Below, piece after piece: positions 15,108 to 23,527 of a stretch of DNA of 29,030 nucleotides (the first letter of the stretch is position 1; each line of letters begins with the position of its first letter). This DNA is from Halobacteriales archaeon QH_10_70_21 (GTDB lineage: Archaea; Halobacteriota; Halobacteria; Halobacteriales; Haloarculaceae), in NCBI GenBank assembly GCA_003021325.1, contig PXQM01000176.1, forward strand, positions 1-29,030, given 5' to 3'. The notes under the pieces were generated by a model, which did not search any database, was not told the DNA's origin, and saw only the letters and a list, made by a program, of their open reading frames with translations. A program made the translations under genes and the position numbers.

Positions 15108-15115
15108 TGCTTATG
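15108..15115 (+). promoter_or_regulatory. TATA-like box for the zinc-ribbon protein
   Basis: TGCTTATG about 29 bases before the ATG at 15141 in an otherwise GC-rich, apparently empty 197-base gap. Spacing fits a leaderless transcript. Confidence 0.4.
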
Positions 15116-15140
15116 CTCCTGGGAATCTTAACATATCGTA

Positions 15141-15542
15141 ATGATAGAGAGGTTGAAGAAGGCCGCAATGTTCATCCTGGACCCGCCGTGGACCAAGGAG
15201 GGGCCCGAGACGTTCACGATGGCGGTGCCCGAGGCCCACACCACGTTCAAGCGGGGAAGCGTCGGGTGGGCCAAGCGACCGCCGGCGGTCGTCCGGTGCT
15301 CCTCGTGTAGCAGTTCGTTCACCCACGAGTTCGCCAACGATTTCATCGACTGTCCGGACTGTCACATGGAGCGGTCCCCCGAGGAGTTCGCCGAGATGGA
15401 ACTGGTCGCGCTCGTCTGCCCCCACTGCCAGCGGGAGCTGGAGCACGGCATCCGACACCCCTCGATGATGGACGTGCCCGAGTTCGCCTCCTGTACCGAG
15501 TGCCAGTACCACTGGGAGTACCAGCACGACTACGGTCCGTGA
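15141..15542 (+). CDS. double zinc-ribbon protein, 133 aa
   Basis: 133 residues with four CxxC motifs: CSSC and CPDC (about residues 53-76), then CPHC and CTEC (about residues 94-120). Each pair could hold one zinc ion, giving two ribbons in tandem. The N-terminal 50 residues contain a short amphipathic helix and a proline-rich stretch (ILDPPWTKEGPETF). The end is histidine- and tyrosine-rich (YHWEYQHDYGP). No enzyme motif is visible. Zinc ribbons of this kind often bind nucleic acid or protein partners; the role here is unknown. Confidence 0.75.
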   Translation: MIERLKKAAMFILDPPWTKEGPETFTMAVPEAHTTFKRGSVGWAKRPPAVVRCSSCSSSFTHEFANDFIDCPDCHMERSPEEFAEMELVALVCPHCQRELEHGIRHPSMMDVPEFASCTECQYHWEYQHDYGP

Positions 15543-15590
15543 CGGGGTCGTTGCCGAGCCGCTTTTGTTCTGGCCTCCCCTAGATTTACC

Positions 15591-15866
15591 ATGACTGACG
15601 CGAGCCCGTCTCCGGGACCAATCGCAAAGCGGACGTTCAGCAGGGGGCTCAGGGCCGCCGTACTCGGTGGCGTTGCCTGCGTCGGACTGCTCTACTGGAG
15701 CGGCGTTCTCTCTATCTCGAGTGCGGTTCACACGACGGCGACGCTCGCGCTCTTTCCGGTGTACGTCCTCGCCGTCGCGGTGGTGCTCGGGGTGTGGCTG
15801 GGGTTCGATACCGACCGGGGCAACCTCGAGCGAGTGACGGTCGACCCCGAGTCGGACAACCCGTAG
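15591..15866 (+). CDS. small two-helix membrane protein, 91 aa
   Basis: 91 residues: a polar N-terminus with basic residues (KRTFSRGLR), a first hydrophobic helix (AAVLGGVACVGLLYWSGVL), a short loop, a second helix (ATLALFPVYVLAVAVVLGVWLGF) and an acidic tail. Basic residues before helix one suggest both ends lie inside the cell. A CTTTTGTT stretch about 30 bases upstream may be its promoter. It converges with the BCCT carrier gene. Function unknown. Confidence 0.65.
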   Translation: MTDASPSPGPIAKRTFSRGLRAAVLGGVACVGLLYWSGVLSISSAVHTTATLALFPVYVLAVAVVLGVWLGFDTDRGNLERVTVDPESDNP

Positions 15867-15931
15867 GAACGCGGTTCGAGCCGGGGGCTCTCGCATCCGA
15901 CGGTTCAAAAACGAGAACTGCGCGCAGGTGG

Positions 15932-17755
15932 TTAGTCGCCCGGTTCCTCCTCGCTGGCGGAGATGTCGGTGACGACCTCTCCGCCCGCTCTGTCGATGAC
16001 GACCTCACCTTCCTCGGCCATCTCCTCGACGCGCTGCTGGAACTCCTGGGACTCGAGGACCTGGTACTCGGTGTCCAACCCCTTGTGGATGGAGTACATC
16101 ATGAACACGAGGATGAAGGCGAACGGCAGGCCGGTCGAGATGGCGGCGGCCTGCAGCGCCTGCAGGCCCTGGGAGCCGCCGGCGATGAGCAGCGTCGCGG
16201 CGACGGCACCCTCGGTGACCGCCCAGAAGACGCGCATCATGACGGGCGCGTCGTGCTTGCCGCCCGAGGTCAGGTGGTCGATGACCAGCGACCCCGAGTC
16301 CGACGACGTGATGAAGAACGTCGCGATGAGCAGCACCGATACCGAGGACAGGATTATCGTCCCCGGCAGCTGGTCCAGCATCGAGAACAGCGCGACTGCC
16401 CTCGGCACCTGGACGCCGTCGGCGAACATCGCGGCGCTTACCGCACCGCTGCTCAGCTCGATACTGAGGGCGCTACCGCCCAGCGCGGCGAACCACATGA
16501 CCGAGAACAGCACCGGCAGGATGAGCACCCCGCCGATGAACTCCCGGACGGTGCGGCCCCTCGAAATCCGGGCGATGAACATCCCGACGAACGGCGACCA
16601 GGCGATCCACCACGCCCAGTAGAACACCGTCCAGTCGACGAGGAACGCGCCCTCGCCGCCGCCGCCGGGGCCGTAGTACGGTGCACCCTGGAAGTACGGC
16701 TCGTAGATCGCGCCCGTGAAGAACGCCAGGTCGAAGAAGTTCCCCAGGTACTGTCCGAGTCCCTGCGGGATCATCTCGAAGATGAACAGCGTCGGCCCCA
16801 GGACGAGAACCGATCCCAGGAGGCCGAACATGAGCAGGAGGTTCAGGTTGCTGAGCCGCCGGACGCCGCCGTCGAGACCCGCGGCGACGGACAGCACCGC
16901 GACCGCGGTGACGCCGGCGATGATCGCGACCTGTATGGTCGTCCCGAACGGAACCGCCGGTGCCGCGCCGACGTTACCGCCGAGGAAGTTGAGCCCGGCG
17001 TTTATCTGTTGGGCACCCAAGCCGAGCGAGGTGGTCAGCCCGAACAGCGTCGCGAACACGGTCAGGATGTCGATGATGTGACCGGGCCATCCGTAGATGC
17101 GCTCGCCCAGGACCGGCCAGAAGATGGACCGGAACGTGAGCGGCAGGCCGCGGTTGAACGAGAAGAACGCCAGCGACAGGCCGACGAGCGCGTAAATCGC
17201 CCACGGATGGAACCCCCAGTGGTAAATCGAGACGGCCAGCGCCACCTGTGCTGCGCCCGGCGTTGCGGACTCCGCGCCGAGGTGCGGGTCGAAGAAGTGC
17301 CAGACCGGTTCGGCGACGCCGAAGAACATGAGGCCGATCCCCATGCCGGCGCTGAACAGCATCGCGACCCACGAGATGTCGCTGAACTCCTTGTCCGCGT
17401 CGACCCCGCCGAGCCTGATCTTGCCGTACTTGCTCAGGGCGAGGTACACCATGAAGATGATGAACAGGTTCGCGACCAGGATGAAGAACCAGCCGAACGC
17501 GTCCGAAATCCCGGCCCGAACCGTGGTGTACGTTTCGAGCGCCCGGTCCGGAAACGCCAGCGAAAGCGCCATGAACAGGAGGATGACCACCGCGGAGATG
17601 CCGAACACCTGCGGGTGGACGTCCAGAATCCTCGTGTTGCCGATGCTGAACTGCTTGTTCGTGTCGCCCGGTTCCCGGTCGGTGTCAGCGTGGAACAGCT
17701 CTACCTGCAGGCCTTCACCACCGAATCCACCGTCGTCGTCACCGCTATCACTCAT
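15932..17755 (-). CDS. BCCT-family betaine/choline/carnitine-type transporter
   Basis: 607 residues with about 12 predicted helices and acidic, soluble ends. BCCT carriers import trimethylammonium compounds such as glycine betaine, choline and carnitine, or DMSP, usually with sodium. The substrate-site glycine stretch is GMGIGLMFFGVAEPVWHF (137-154), in the form found in sodium-coupled betaine carriers. The family signature WTVFYWAWWIAWSPFVGMFIARISRGRT (375-402) supplies the tryptophans of the aromatic box. TSSDSG follows in a later helix. The 35-residue acidic C-tail (EEGEVVIDRAGGEVVTD) is shorter than in osmosensing BetP. A strong GGAGGG ribosome site precedes the start. Placed between folate-linked demethylase genes, it probably feeds them with substrate; osmolyte uptake without breakdown is the alternative. 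Confidence 0.93.
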   Translation of the reverse strand: MSDSGDDDGGFGGEGLQVELFHADTDREPGDTNKQFSIGNTRILDVHPQVFGISAVVILLFMALSLAFPDRALETYTTVRAGISDAFGWFFILVANLFIIFMVYLALSKYGKIRLGGVDADKEFSDISWVAMLFSAGMGIGLMFFGVAEPVWHFFDPHLGAESATPGAAQVALAVSIYHWGFHPWAIYALVGLSLAFFSFNRGLPLTFRSIFWPVLGERIYGWPGHIIDILTVFATLFGLTTSLGLGAQQINAGLNFLGGNVGAAPAVPFGTTIQVAIIAGVTAVAVLSVAAGLDGGVRRLSNLNLLLMFGLLGSVLVLGPTLFIFEMIPQGLGQYLGNFFDLAFFTGAIYEPYFQGAPYYGPGGGGEGAFLVDWTVFYWAWWIAWSPFVGMFIARISRGRTVREFIGGVLILPVLFSVMWFAALGGSALSIELSSGAVSAAMFADGVQVPRAVALFSMLDQLPGTIILSSVSVLLIATFFITSSDSGSLVIDHLTSGGKHDAPVMMRVFWAVTEGAVAATLLIAGGSQGLQALQAAAISTGLPFAFILVFMMYSIHKGLDTEYQVLESQEFQQRVEEMAEEGEVVIDRAGGEVVTDISASEEEPGD

Positions 17756-18094
17756 ACGTTACTCCCTCCGTTTCCGTGGCAAGTTTGTTGATGTGCATGC
17801 TCGTTGGTTCGGTCTCTTTCCGGCGTCGGCTGCCGGGTACGCTGTACTCCTGCTGCCTGAGTACGAGTTGGACTCACGTAAGTATGACTACCGTTAACAC
17901 CGTGACTAGGCTTCTTGAGTCCTTCGACAATCATCATATTGCATATACTTGTAGTTTCACCCCGAGACAAATTGAACTTTCGAGTATCGGGGCCGGATAT
18001 ACGCGAGAGGACGGCTCCGTCGAACGACGGCGGAACGGCTCGCAGTACACGGGAACGACTCGCTGTGGGAGGTGACGCCCCTCGCCGAACGGGC
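17756..18094 (-). promoter_or_regulatory. 339-base leader/promoter region of the BCCT gene
   Basis: No gene is supported here. On the minus strand a GGAGGG ribosome site lies at 17763-17769, so the mRNA has a leader. The only strong AT-rich box (around 17936-17948) is roughly 180 bases from the start, implying a leader of perhaps 150 bases. Inverted repeats seen: GTACTC/GAGTAC at 17844-17864, GGACTCA/TGAGTCC at 17870-17922 and CCCCGA/TCGGGG at 17960-17992. The first two could lie in the leader and the third near or upstream of the promoter. No known riboswitch was recognised. Confidence 0.4.
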
Positions 18095-18388
18095 TTACAG
18101 CCAGAGGAACGGCGACGCGAACCGGTACGGGGTCGCGAGAAACGATATCGTGAACGTCACCAGGGCGAGGACGAACGCGACGCCCGCGAGCTGGACCAAC
18201 AGGACGCCGAAAACGGGCAGCACTATCACCGCCGTCATCAGGACGACGACCGCCATCAGCATCGAAAGGGCGACCCTGAGTCCCTTCAGTTTCGGGCTGA
18301 ACTGGCAGCGCGGACAGGTGTCGCGCCCGCTCTCCACCTCGTACCCGCACCGTTTGCAGTGTGGCAAGCCGCCGATGAATGGAATCAT
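18095..18388 (-). CDS. zinc-ribbon membrane protein, 97 aa
   Basis: 97 residues. The N-terminus has a rubredoxin-like zinc ribbon (CKRCGYEVESGRDTCPRC, residues 11-28). Two closely spaced hydrophobic helices follow (about 37-58 and 62-85), and the chain ends with aromatic residues (RFASPFLWL). Such zinc-ribbon plus two-helix proteins are common in haloarchaea and lack a known function. It lies upstream of the BCCT gene on the same strand but is separated by 339 bases. Confidence 0.75.
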   Translation of the reverse strand: MIPFIGGLPHCKRCGYEVESGRDTCPRCQFSPKLKGLRVALSMLMAVVVLMTAVIVLPVFGVLLVQLAGVAFVLALVTFTISFLATPYRFASPFLWL

Positions 18389-18558
18389 GACATCTTCGTC
18401 CGGCCCGGCCCGGATATACGAAGATGGGGAGGTCCGAGTATAAGACTTTGTACGGACGGGGAGCCGCTGGCTACCGGGTAGACGGAGCGGCGTCGACCCG
18501 TCGGACGGTTACAGTCGTCGAAAAATCGGCCCTCGGCCGGTCGCTACGCCAGGTGGCT

Positions 18559-18711
18559 CTACTCTTCGCTGGCCGGACGGAGCGGGCCCCGCCGGCGGAA
18601 CAGCTTCTCGAGGAACCGCTCGACCCGGCCGGGCTCGCTCGACAGCGTCGGCATGCCCGGCATGTAGTTCACGAACTCGTCCTCTCGGCTCTCGTTCTTA
18701 CTTTCCTTCAT
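18559..18711 (-). CDS. small charged protein, 50 aa
   Basis: A 50-residue frame on the minus strand from the ATG at 18711 to the TAG at 18559: a charged start (KESKNESREDEF), a proline/methionine motif NYMPGMPTL, then an amphipathic helix (RVERFLEKLFRRRGPL) and an acidic end. It has no membrane helix. The sequence differs from the Arg/Ser-rich look of shadow frames, and a possible TATA box and palindrome lie upstream. The basic helix could bind membrane, nucleic acid or a protein partner. No family recognised. Confidence 0.5.
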   Translation of the reverse strand: MKESKNESREDEFVNYMPGMPTLSSEPGRVERFLEKLFRRRGPLRPASEE

Positions 18712-18747
18712 ATCTGTACCGAGGGGCCGAGAGGGTTTAGGGATTTC

Positions 18748-18762
18748 GGAAACATAGTTTCC
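18748..18762. promoter_or_regulatory. 15-bp palindrome upstream of the 50-aa gene
   Basis: GGAAAC-ATA-GTTTCC has perfect 6-base arms and ends 37 bases before the start at 18711, just upstream of a possible TATA box (CCTAAAC on the minus strand). The position would suit an activator. The opposite side leads to the PH-like gene at 18903, but at a larger distance. Confidence 0.4.
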
Positions 18763-18902
18763 TATTGTGGTATTATTATTTTGCTTTGCGAAGTATAGTC
18801 ACGGGTATGGTAAACCATCACGACGGCTCGCGGGGGTGGCCCCCGGTGAATTTCGGGCGCCTCCGGTACCTTTTTCGTCGTTCTGGGCCATCCGCTCCCA
18901 CG

Positions 18903-19262
18903 ATGGTCGACCTTCCCGGCCGGACCAGTGGGTCGGACGCCGAGGCCGACGAGGAGTCGCTCGTATCGTGTACGTTCCAGGACGGGACGCTGTACGTCTA
19001 CGACGAGTGGCTCCGCATCGAGCGCCCGGGTCGCTCGAAGTTCGCAGACAAGGAGGTAGAACTGGCGGACGTTCGCGGCGTCGCCTACGAGAAGCGGCTG
19101 GTCATCAGCTACCTCCAGGTCGACGAGGCGGGCGTCGAGAACGACGAGGGCGGGCTGTTCTCGACGCCGGTCGACGAGAACACCCTCCACTTCGGGCGCG
19201 GGATGCGCGACTGTGCGCGGCGCGCGAGAGACGCCATCCGCGACGGCGCGGGACTGTGGTGA
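18903..19262 (+). CDS. PH-like domain protein, 119 aa
   Basis: 119 residues from the ATG at 18903, about 31 bases after a CCTTTTTCG promoter-like box; longer upstream frames read through the promoter region. The core has alternating strands typical of small prokaryotic PH-like domains: VSCTFQDGTLYVYDEWLRIERP, then VELADVRGVAYEKRLVISYLQV, then ENTLHFGRGMRDCARRARDAI ending in a helix. The family assignment comes from this strand pattern only and is tentative. No catalytic motif is visible. It is followed on the same strand by a SnoaL-like gene that has its own promoter-like box. Confidence 0.6.
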   Translation: MVDLPGRTSGSDAEADEESLVSCTFQDGTLYVYDEWLRIERPGRSKFADKEVELADVRGVAYEKRLVISYLQVDEAGVENDEGGLFSTPVDENTLHFGRGMRDCARRARDAIRDGAGLW

Positions 19263-19273
19263 GCGGCGGGACA

Positions 19274-19281
19274 GATTTATG
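19274..19281 (+). promoter_or_regulatory. TATA-like box for the SnoaL-like gene
   Basis: GATTTATG about 38 bases before the ATG at 19316, predicting a leader of around 10 bases. Confidence 0.4.
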
Positions 19282-19315
19282 CCACGACGGCCGGGATGGT
19301 ACGTGAAAACGTAGC

Positions 19316-19804
19316 ATGACACCGAGCGACACGAGCGACACGACCGACGACGCCGCACAGCTCGTCCGGCGCTGGTTCGACGACCTGTTCAACCGGGGGA
19401 ACCTGTCCGTCGCCGACGAGATTCTCGCCGACGATGTCGACTACGACGGCCCACAGAGCCTCAGCCCGAGCGACGTGTCCGGCCCCGAGGACGTCAAGTC
19501 GTACGTCGAGTCCTACCAGACGGCGTTCCCCGACCTCTGGTACACCGTCGAGGACGTCACCACGACCCCTGGCGAGGTGCGCGTCCGGTGGTCCGCGATG
19601 GGGACCCACGAGAACGACCTCTTCGGCGTCGAGCCGACCGGCGAGGGGTTCACCGTCGACGGTATCGACGTCTTCACCGTCGAGGACGGCGAGATAACCG
19701 CCGTCTACGCCCACTGGGACACGCTGAAGATGGTCCAGGAACTGGGCGTCGTCTCCCCGGCCGGCGCGCCAATGGGGGGACGCCCCGCCCAGAACACAAG
19801 GTAA
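19316..19804 (+). CDS. SnoaL-like/ester cyclase-family protein
   Basis: 162 residues. The cone-shaped NTF2-like fold is recognisable from VRRWFDDLFNRGNLSVADEILADDVDYDGP (residues about 18-47), VKSYVESYQTAFPDLWYTVEDV, VRVRWSAMGTHENDLFGVEPTG, and VDGIDVFTVEDGEITAVYAHWDTLKMVQELG. These match SnoaL-like proteins, which include polyketide cyclases but are mostly uncharacterised in archaea. The sequence keeps acidic and histidine residues around the pocket (GTHENDLFG, HWD), so a small-molecule role is possible. The last 18 residues are a disordered Gly/Pro tail. No link to the one-carbon genes is evident. Confidence 0.82.
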   Translation: MTPSDTSDTTDDAAQLVRRWFDDLFNRGNLSVADEILADDVDYDGPQSLSPSDVSGPEDVKSYVESYQTAFPDLWYTVEDVTTTPGEVRVRWSAMGTHENDLFGVEPTGEGFTVDGIDVFTVEDGEITAVYAHWDTLKMVQELGVVSPAGAPMGGRPAQNTR

Positions 19805-20082
19805 CATTCTTCTGACAACTCCTGCGAGAAACGCCCGCGGTAGCGACGGCAGTTCACCCGGGCCCTCGCCACTGGAGGATGGCCCGGGACGGTCACCCCG
19901 GTGCCGGTCGGTACCGGCGCCCTCTTTTGATTTCGTCTCGCTCATCCGGATTGCCCGAACGTGTTCACCCTCACACTCTTGTACGACCGTTTCGGAACGT
20001 CAGCCATGTGGTTGGCAACCAGTGACAAGAACGGAACGCACCGGAGCCGAACACGGCCGCGACGACCGGAGGTCGGTCGGAG
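19805..20082 (+). other. intergenic region before the third FAD-GcvT gene
   Basis: 278 bases with no supported gene. The first half holds a terminator-like hairpin at 19900-19928. The second half should carry the promoter of the FAD-GcvT-etfBA group, but no clear TATA box could be placed. Confidence 0.5.
19900..19928 (+). terminator. hairpin with T-run, probable transcription end
   Basis: GGTGCCGGT and ACCGGCGCC form a 9-bp stem (one G-T pair) around a 4-base loop, followed by CTCTTTT. It lies about 95 bases after the SnoaL-like gene and before the third FAD-GcvT gene. Confidence 0.5.
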
Positions 20083-22695
20083 ATGAGCGGGCGGGAGCTG
20101 CCGTCGTCTTCGGGGACCGTCATCGTCGGCGCCGGTATCGTCGGGAACAGTCTCGCCTACCACCTGGCGCGGTACGGTCGCGAGGACATCCTGCTGATGG
20201 ACAAGGGGCCGCTGCCGGACCCGGGCGGGTCGACCGGCCACGCGTCGAACTTCCTGATGCCGGTCGAGCACTCCAAGGAGATGACGCACCTCACCCGCCG
20301 GAGCATCGAGCAGTACGACGAGATGGGGACCTTCGAGAACAGCGGCGGCATCGAGGTGGCCCGGACCGACGAGCGCGTCGAGGAACTCAAGCGCCGGATG
20401 CAGTCGGCGAAGGCGTGGGGTGAGCCGGCCGAGCTCCTCTCACCCGAGGAGGTCGAGGAGCTGGTCCCGTACATCAACACCGACCTCATCAAGGCCGGGT
20501 TCTACAGCACCGGCGCCGGGACCTGCGACCCGCTGCGGGCCGGCGAGATCATGCGTGCCCGCGCCGACGCCATGATCGCCGGCGAGGTGGACCCCGAGGC
20601 GGTCGTGTCGGGCGAGGTGGCCCCCGGTGACGTCGACGGCGATCCGACGGGGTCCGCCGAGGGCCTCTCCGTCTCGCCCAACACGGAGGTGCTGGACCTC
20701 CACGTGGCGGACGGCGAGATTCAGGCGGTCGAGACCGACCGCGGCACCGTCGAGGCCGACGAGGTGATAATCGCCTGCGGGCTCTGGAGCCCCAAGATCG
20801 CGAATATGGCGGGCGTCGAAATTCCGCTGACGCCCGCCGTCCACCAGATGATAAGCGTCGGGCCGATCCCGTTCTTCGAGCAGTTCGAGGGGGAGATAAA
20901 CCATCCCGTCGTCCGGGACATGGACACCCAGATGTACGAGCGGCCGAGCGGCAACGACATGGAGGTCGGCTCCTACCAGCACCGACCCATCATCTGGGAC
21001 GTCGAGGACATCCCGTCCATCGAGGAGGCGCCGCTGTCGCCGACCCAGCCGCCGCTGACCGAGGACGCCTTCGAGCAGTCCATGATGGACGCCCTCGAGC
21101 TGATGCCGGAGGTGCTGGACGACCCCGAGGCCGGCGTCCGCCACGAGATAGACGGCCTCCTCTCGGAGGCACCGGACGGCGCACCGCTGCTCGGCCCGCT
21201 CCAGGACGTCGAGGGGCTGTGGTCCTGTGCGGCCGTCTGGATCAAGGAGGCGCCCGCCATCGGCGAGGCCGTCGCCCAGCAGATGACCCGCGGCTACTCC
21301 GACGTCGACATCAGCGAGGCGAACGTCAACCGGTTCTACGAGTACGGCGCCTCCCGGAAGTGGGTCAAGGACCGGGCACACGAGCTCTACCAGGAGATCT
21401 ACGGCATCGTCCACCCCGCCGAGCAGTGGCAGTCCGGCCGCCCGATCCGGCAGAGCGCGTTCTACGAGCCACAGGACGAGCTCGACGCCCGGTTCTTCGA
21501 GGCGGCCGGCTGGGAGCGGCCACAGTGGTTCGAGTCCAACGAGGACCTGCTGGACCGCTACGCGGACGACCTCGAGGGCCTGCGGCGCCCGAACGAGTGG
21601 GACTCGCGGTGGTGGTCCGAGATAATCCTCGCAGAGCACCTCCACATGCGCGACAACGTCGCCATGATCGGCGACATGGGCTTCGGCATCTTCGACTTCG
21701 TCGGCGCCGACGTCGTCGACTACCTCGAGAGGATGGCGGTCGGCCGGGTCGACGTCGATGTCGGCAAGACCGTCTACACCCCGATTCTCGCCGAGAACGG
21801 CGGGTTCGTCTCGGACCTCACCATCGCCCGGCTCGGCCCGGAGCGCTACCGCGTCGTCACCGGCGGCGCCGTCGCCGGCTCGGACCGCGCGTGGTTCAAG
21901 CGCCACATCCCCGACGACGCCGACGTCCACCTCGTCGACCAGTCCGACTCGCTGTGTACGCTCGGCGTCTGGGGCCCCGACGCCCGCAAGGTGATGCAGG
22001 AGGTCGCCGAGGAGGACATGTCCCACGAGGCGTTCGCGCCCTACACCGCCCAGGACATCACCGTCGGCGAGACCGACGCCTGGGCGATGCGGCTGTCCTA
22101 CGTCGGCGAACTCGGCTGGGAGGTCTACGCCCCGATGAGCAAGGGGCGCCGGCTCTGGAACACCATCGCCGAGGCCGGCGAGGAGCACGACATCCGGCCG
22201 GTCGGGATGGGTGTCTACGGCACCACCGGCCGCATGGAGAAGGGCTACCGGCTGTTCGGCCACGAGCTCGAGCTCGAGTACAGCCCCGCCGAGGCCGGCC
22301 TCACGTTCCACGGCGTCAAGGACGCCGACTTCATCGGGAAGGAGGCGTACGCCGAGGCCATCGACGAGGAGAACGCCGCGACGCTGTGTACCCTCTCCGT
22401 GGACGACCACGCGCCGGAGGGCGGCCAGCCCCGGTTCATGCTCGGGAACGAGCCCGTCCTGGACCAGTCCGGCAACGTCATCGTCGACGAGGAGGGTCGC
22501 TGCTCGTACGTCACGAGCGCCGGCACCGGTCCGTCGGTCGGCAAGCACCTGCTGATGGCGTACCTCCCGCCGGAGCACGCCGAGGAGGGCAACAGTCTCC
22601 AGGTCGAGTACATGGGCGGCCACTACCCGGTGACCGTCGAGGTCGTCGGGAGCCGCCCGCTGTTCGACCCCGGCAACGACCGCATCCGGAGCTGA
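20083..22695 (+). CDS. FAD oxidoreductase-GcvT fusion, divergent paralog 3
   Basis: 870 residues with the same two-part plan as paralogs 1 and 2. FAD part: VIVGAGIVGNSLAY (GxGxxG at 16-21), then His53 in GGSTGHASNFLMP, matching the covalent-FAD histidine position. The folate part has Asp578 (VSDLTI), RLSYVGELGWEVY, MEKGYRLFGHELE and DFIGKEAY. Differences from paralogs 1 and 2 are marked: an extra acidic segment of about 30 residues (about 163-195), WIKEAPAIGEAV in place of the His-Gly-Gly loop that closes the FAD domain, and GVYGTTGRMEKG in place of LRIEKG. A different methylated amine is therefore likely. EtfB starts 67 bases downstream, so electrons probably go to EtfAB, as for mammalian dimethylglycine and sarcosine dehydrogenases. 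Confidence 0.9.
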   Translation: MSGRELPSSSGTVIVGAGIVGNSLAYHLARYGREDILLMDKGPLPDPGGSTGHASNFLMPVEHSKEMTHLTRRSIEQYDEMGTFENSGGIEVARTDERVEELKRRMQSAKAWGEPAELLSPEEVEELVPYINTDLIKAGFYSTGAGTCDPLRAGEIMRARADAMIAGEVDPEAVVSGEVAPGDVDGDPTGSAEGLSVSPNTEVLDLHVADGEIQAVETDRGTVEADEVIIACGLWSPKIANMAGVEIPLTPAVHQMISVGPIPFFEQFEGEINHPVVRDMDTQMYERPSGNDMEVGSYQHRPIIWDVEDIPSIEEAPLSPTQPPLTEDAFEQSMMDALELMPEVLDDPEAGVRHEIDGLLSEAPDGAPLLGPLQDVEGLWSCAAVWIKEAPAIGEAVAQQMTRGYSDVDISEANVNRFYEYGASRKWVKDRAHELYQEIYGIVHPAEQWQSGRPIRQSAFYEPQDELDARFFEAAGWERPQWFESNEDLLDRYADDLEGLRRPNEWDSRWWSEIILAEHLHMRDNVAMIGDMGFGIFDFVGADVVDYLERMAVGRVDVDVGKTVYTPILAENGGFVSDLTIARLGPERYRVVTGGAVAGSDRAWFKRHIPDDADVHLVDQSDSLCTLGVWGPDARKVMQEVAEEDMSHEAFAPYTAQDITVGETDAWAMRLSYVGELGWEVYAPMSKGRRLWNTIAEAGEEHDIRPVGMGVYGTTGRMEKGYRLFGHELELEYSPAEAGLTFHGVKDADFIGKEAYAEAIDEENAATLCTLSVDDHAPEGGQPRFMLGNEPVLDQSGNVIVDEEGRCSYVTSAGTGPSVGKHLLMAYLPPEHAEEGNSLQVEYMGGHYPVTVEVVGSRPLFDPGNDRIRS

Positions 22696-22762
22696 GCGAG
22701 CGAAACCCCCGGGGCCGCCGGCCCCGGTCACCCGACACCGGCGACAACACGACACCCACACA

Positions 22763-23527
22763 ATGGACGTCCTCACCTGTATCAAACGCGTACCGGACAC
22801 CGGCTCGAAGATCGTCCTGACGGACGACCAGCAGTCGATCGACACCAGCAACCTCGGCTTCACGATGAGCCCTCACGAGGAGTGCGCCATCGAGGCGGCC
22901 GTCCAGCTCGTCGAGGAGCACGGCGGCACCGCGCGAGTGCTGACGCTGGGGCCGGAGGAGGCAACCGAACAGCTCCGGACCGGGCTCGCGATGACCGTCG
23001 ACGAGGCGACCCTCGTCGAGACCGACGGGGCCGAGTGGAGCCCCCGCGCGACGGCCAGCGCCATCGCCGGGGCGGTCCGGGACGCCGAGGAGTCGTTCGA
23101 CCTCCTGCTGTTCGGCAACGAGTCCGCCGACCAGGCCAACTACCAGGTCGGCGTCCGCGTTGCCAAACAGCTCGGCCTCCCGTGCGTCGGCGGCATCAAG
23201 TCAATCGACATCGAGGACGGCACGGCGGTCGCCGGCCGGGAGGTCCCCGGCGGCGAGGAGATATACGAGGTGGAGCTCCCGGCGGTCATCACGGTCAAGG
23301 AGGGCATCAACGAGCCGCGGTACGCCTCGATGCGCGCGAAGATGTCCGCCCGCCGCCAGGAGGTCGACCGCACGGAGCCGACGGCCGAGACCGGTCCCGG
23401 CACGCTCGAGAAGCTCCGGCTCGAGGCGCCGCCCGAGGACGACGCCGAAACCGAGGTCCTCGGGGAGGGGCCCGACGCCGTCCCGCGAATCGTCGAGGTC
23501 CTCGAGGAGGAGGTGGAGGTCCTGTGA
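22763..23527 (+). CDS. etfB: electron transfer flavoprotein beta subunit
   Basis: 254 residues, the normal size for EtfB/FixA. The N-terminus MDVLTCIKRVPDTGSKI, the NLGFTMSPHEECAIEAAVQL segment, FDLLLFGNESADQANYQVGVRVAKQLGLP (nucleotide-site region) and LPAVITVKEGINEPRYASMRAKMSAR (the recognition-loop and signature region) are all family-typical. EtfB forms a dimer with EtfA that accepts electrons from several dehydrogenases, dimethylglycine and sarcosine dehydrogenases among them. It overlaps etfA by four bases and follows the FAD-GcvT gene, so the three are very probably one operon. Confidence 0.95.
   Translation: MDVLTCIKRVPDTGSKIVLTDDQQSIDTSNLGFTMSPHEECAIEAAVQLVEEHGGTARVLTLGPEEATEQLRTGLAMTVDEATLVETDGAEWSPRATASAIAGAVRDAEESFDLLLFGNESADQANYQVGVRVAKQLGLPCVGGIKSIDIEDGTAVAGREVPGGEEIYEVELPAVITVKEGINEPRYASMRAKMSARRQEVDRTEPTAETGPGTLEKLRLEAPPEDDAETEVLGEGPDAVPRIVEVLEEEVEVL

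Noticed and set aside
20440..22863. 807-residue minus-strand open frame
   Set aside because: Antisense shadow of paralog 3 with repetitive Val/Leu/Asp/Gly composition and no domain signatures.
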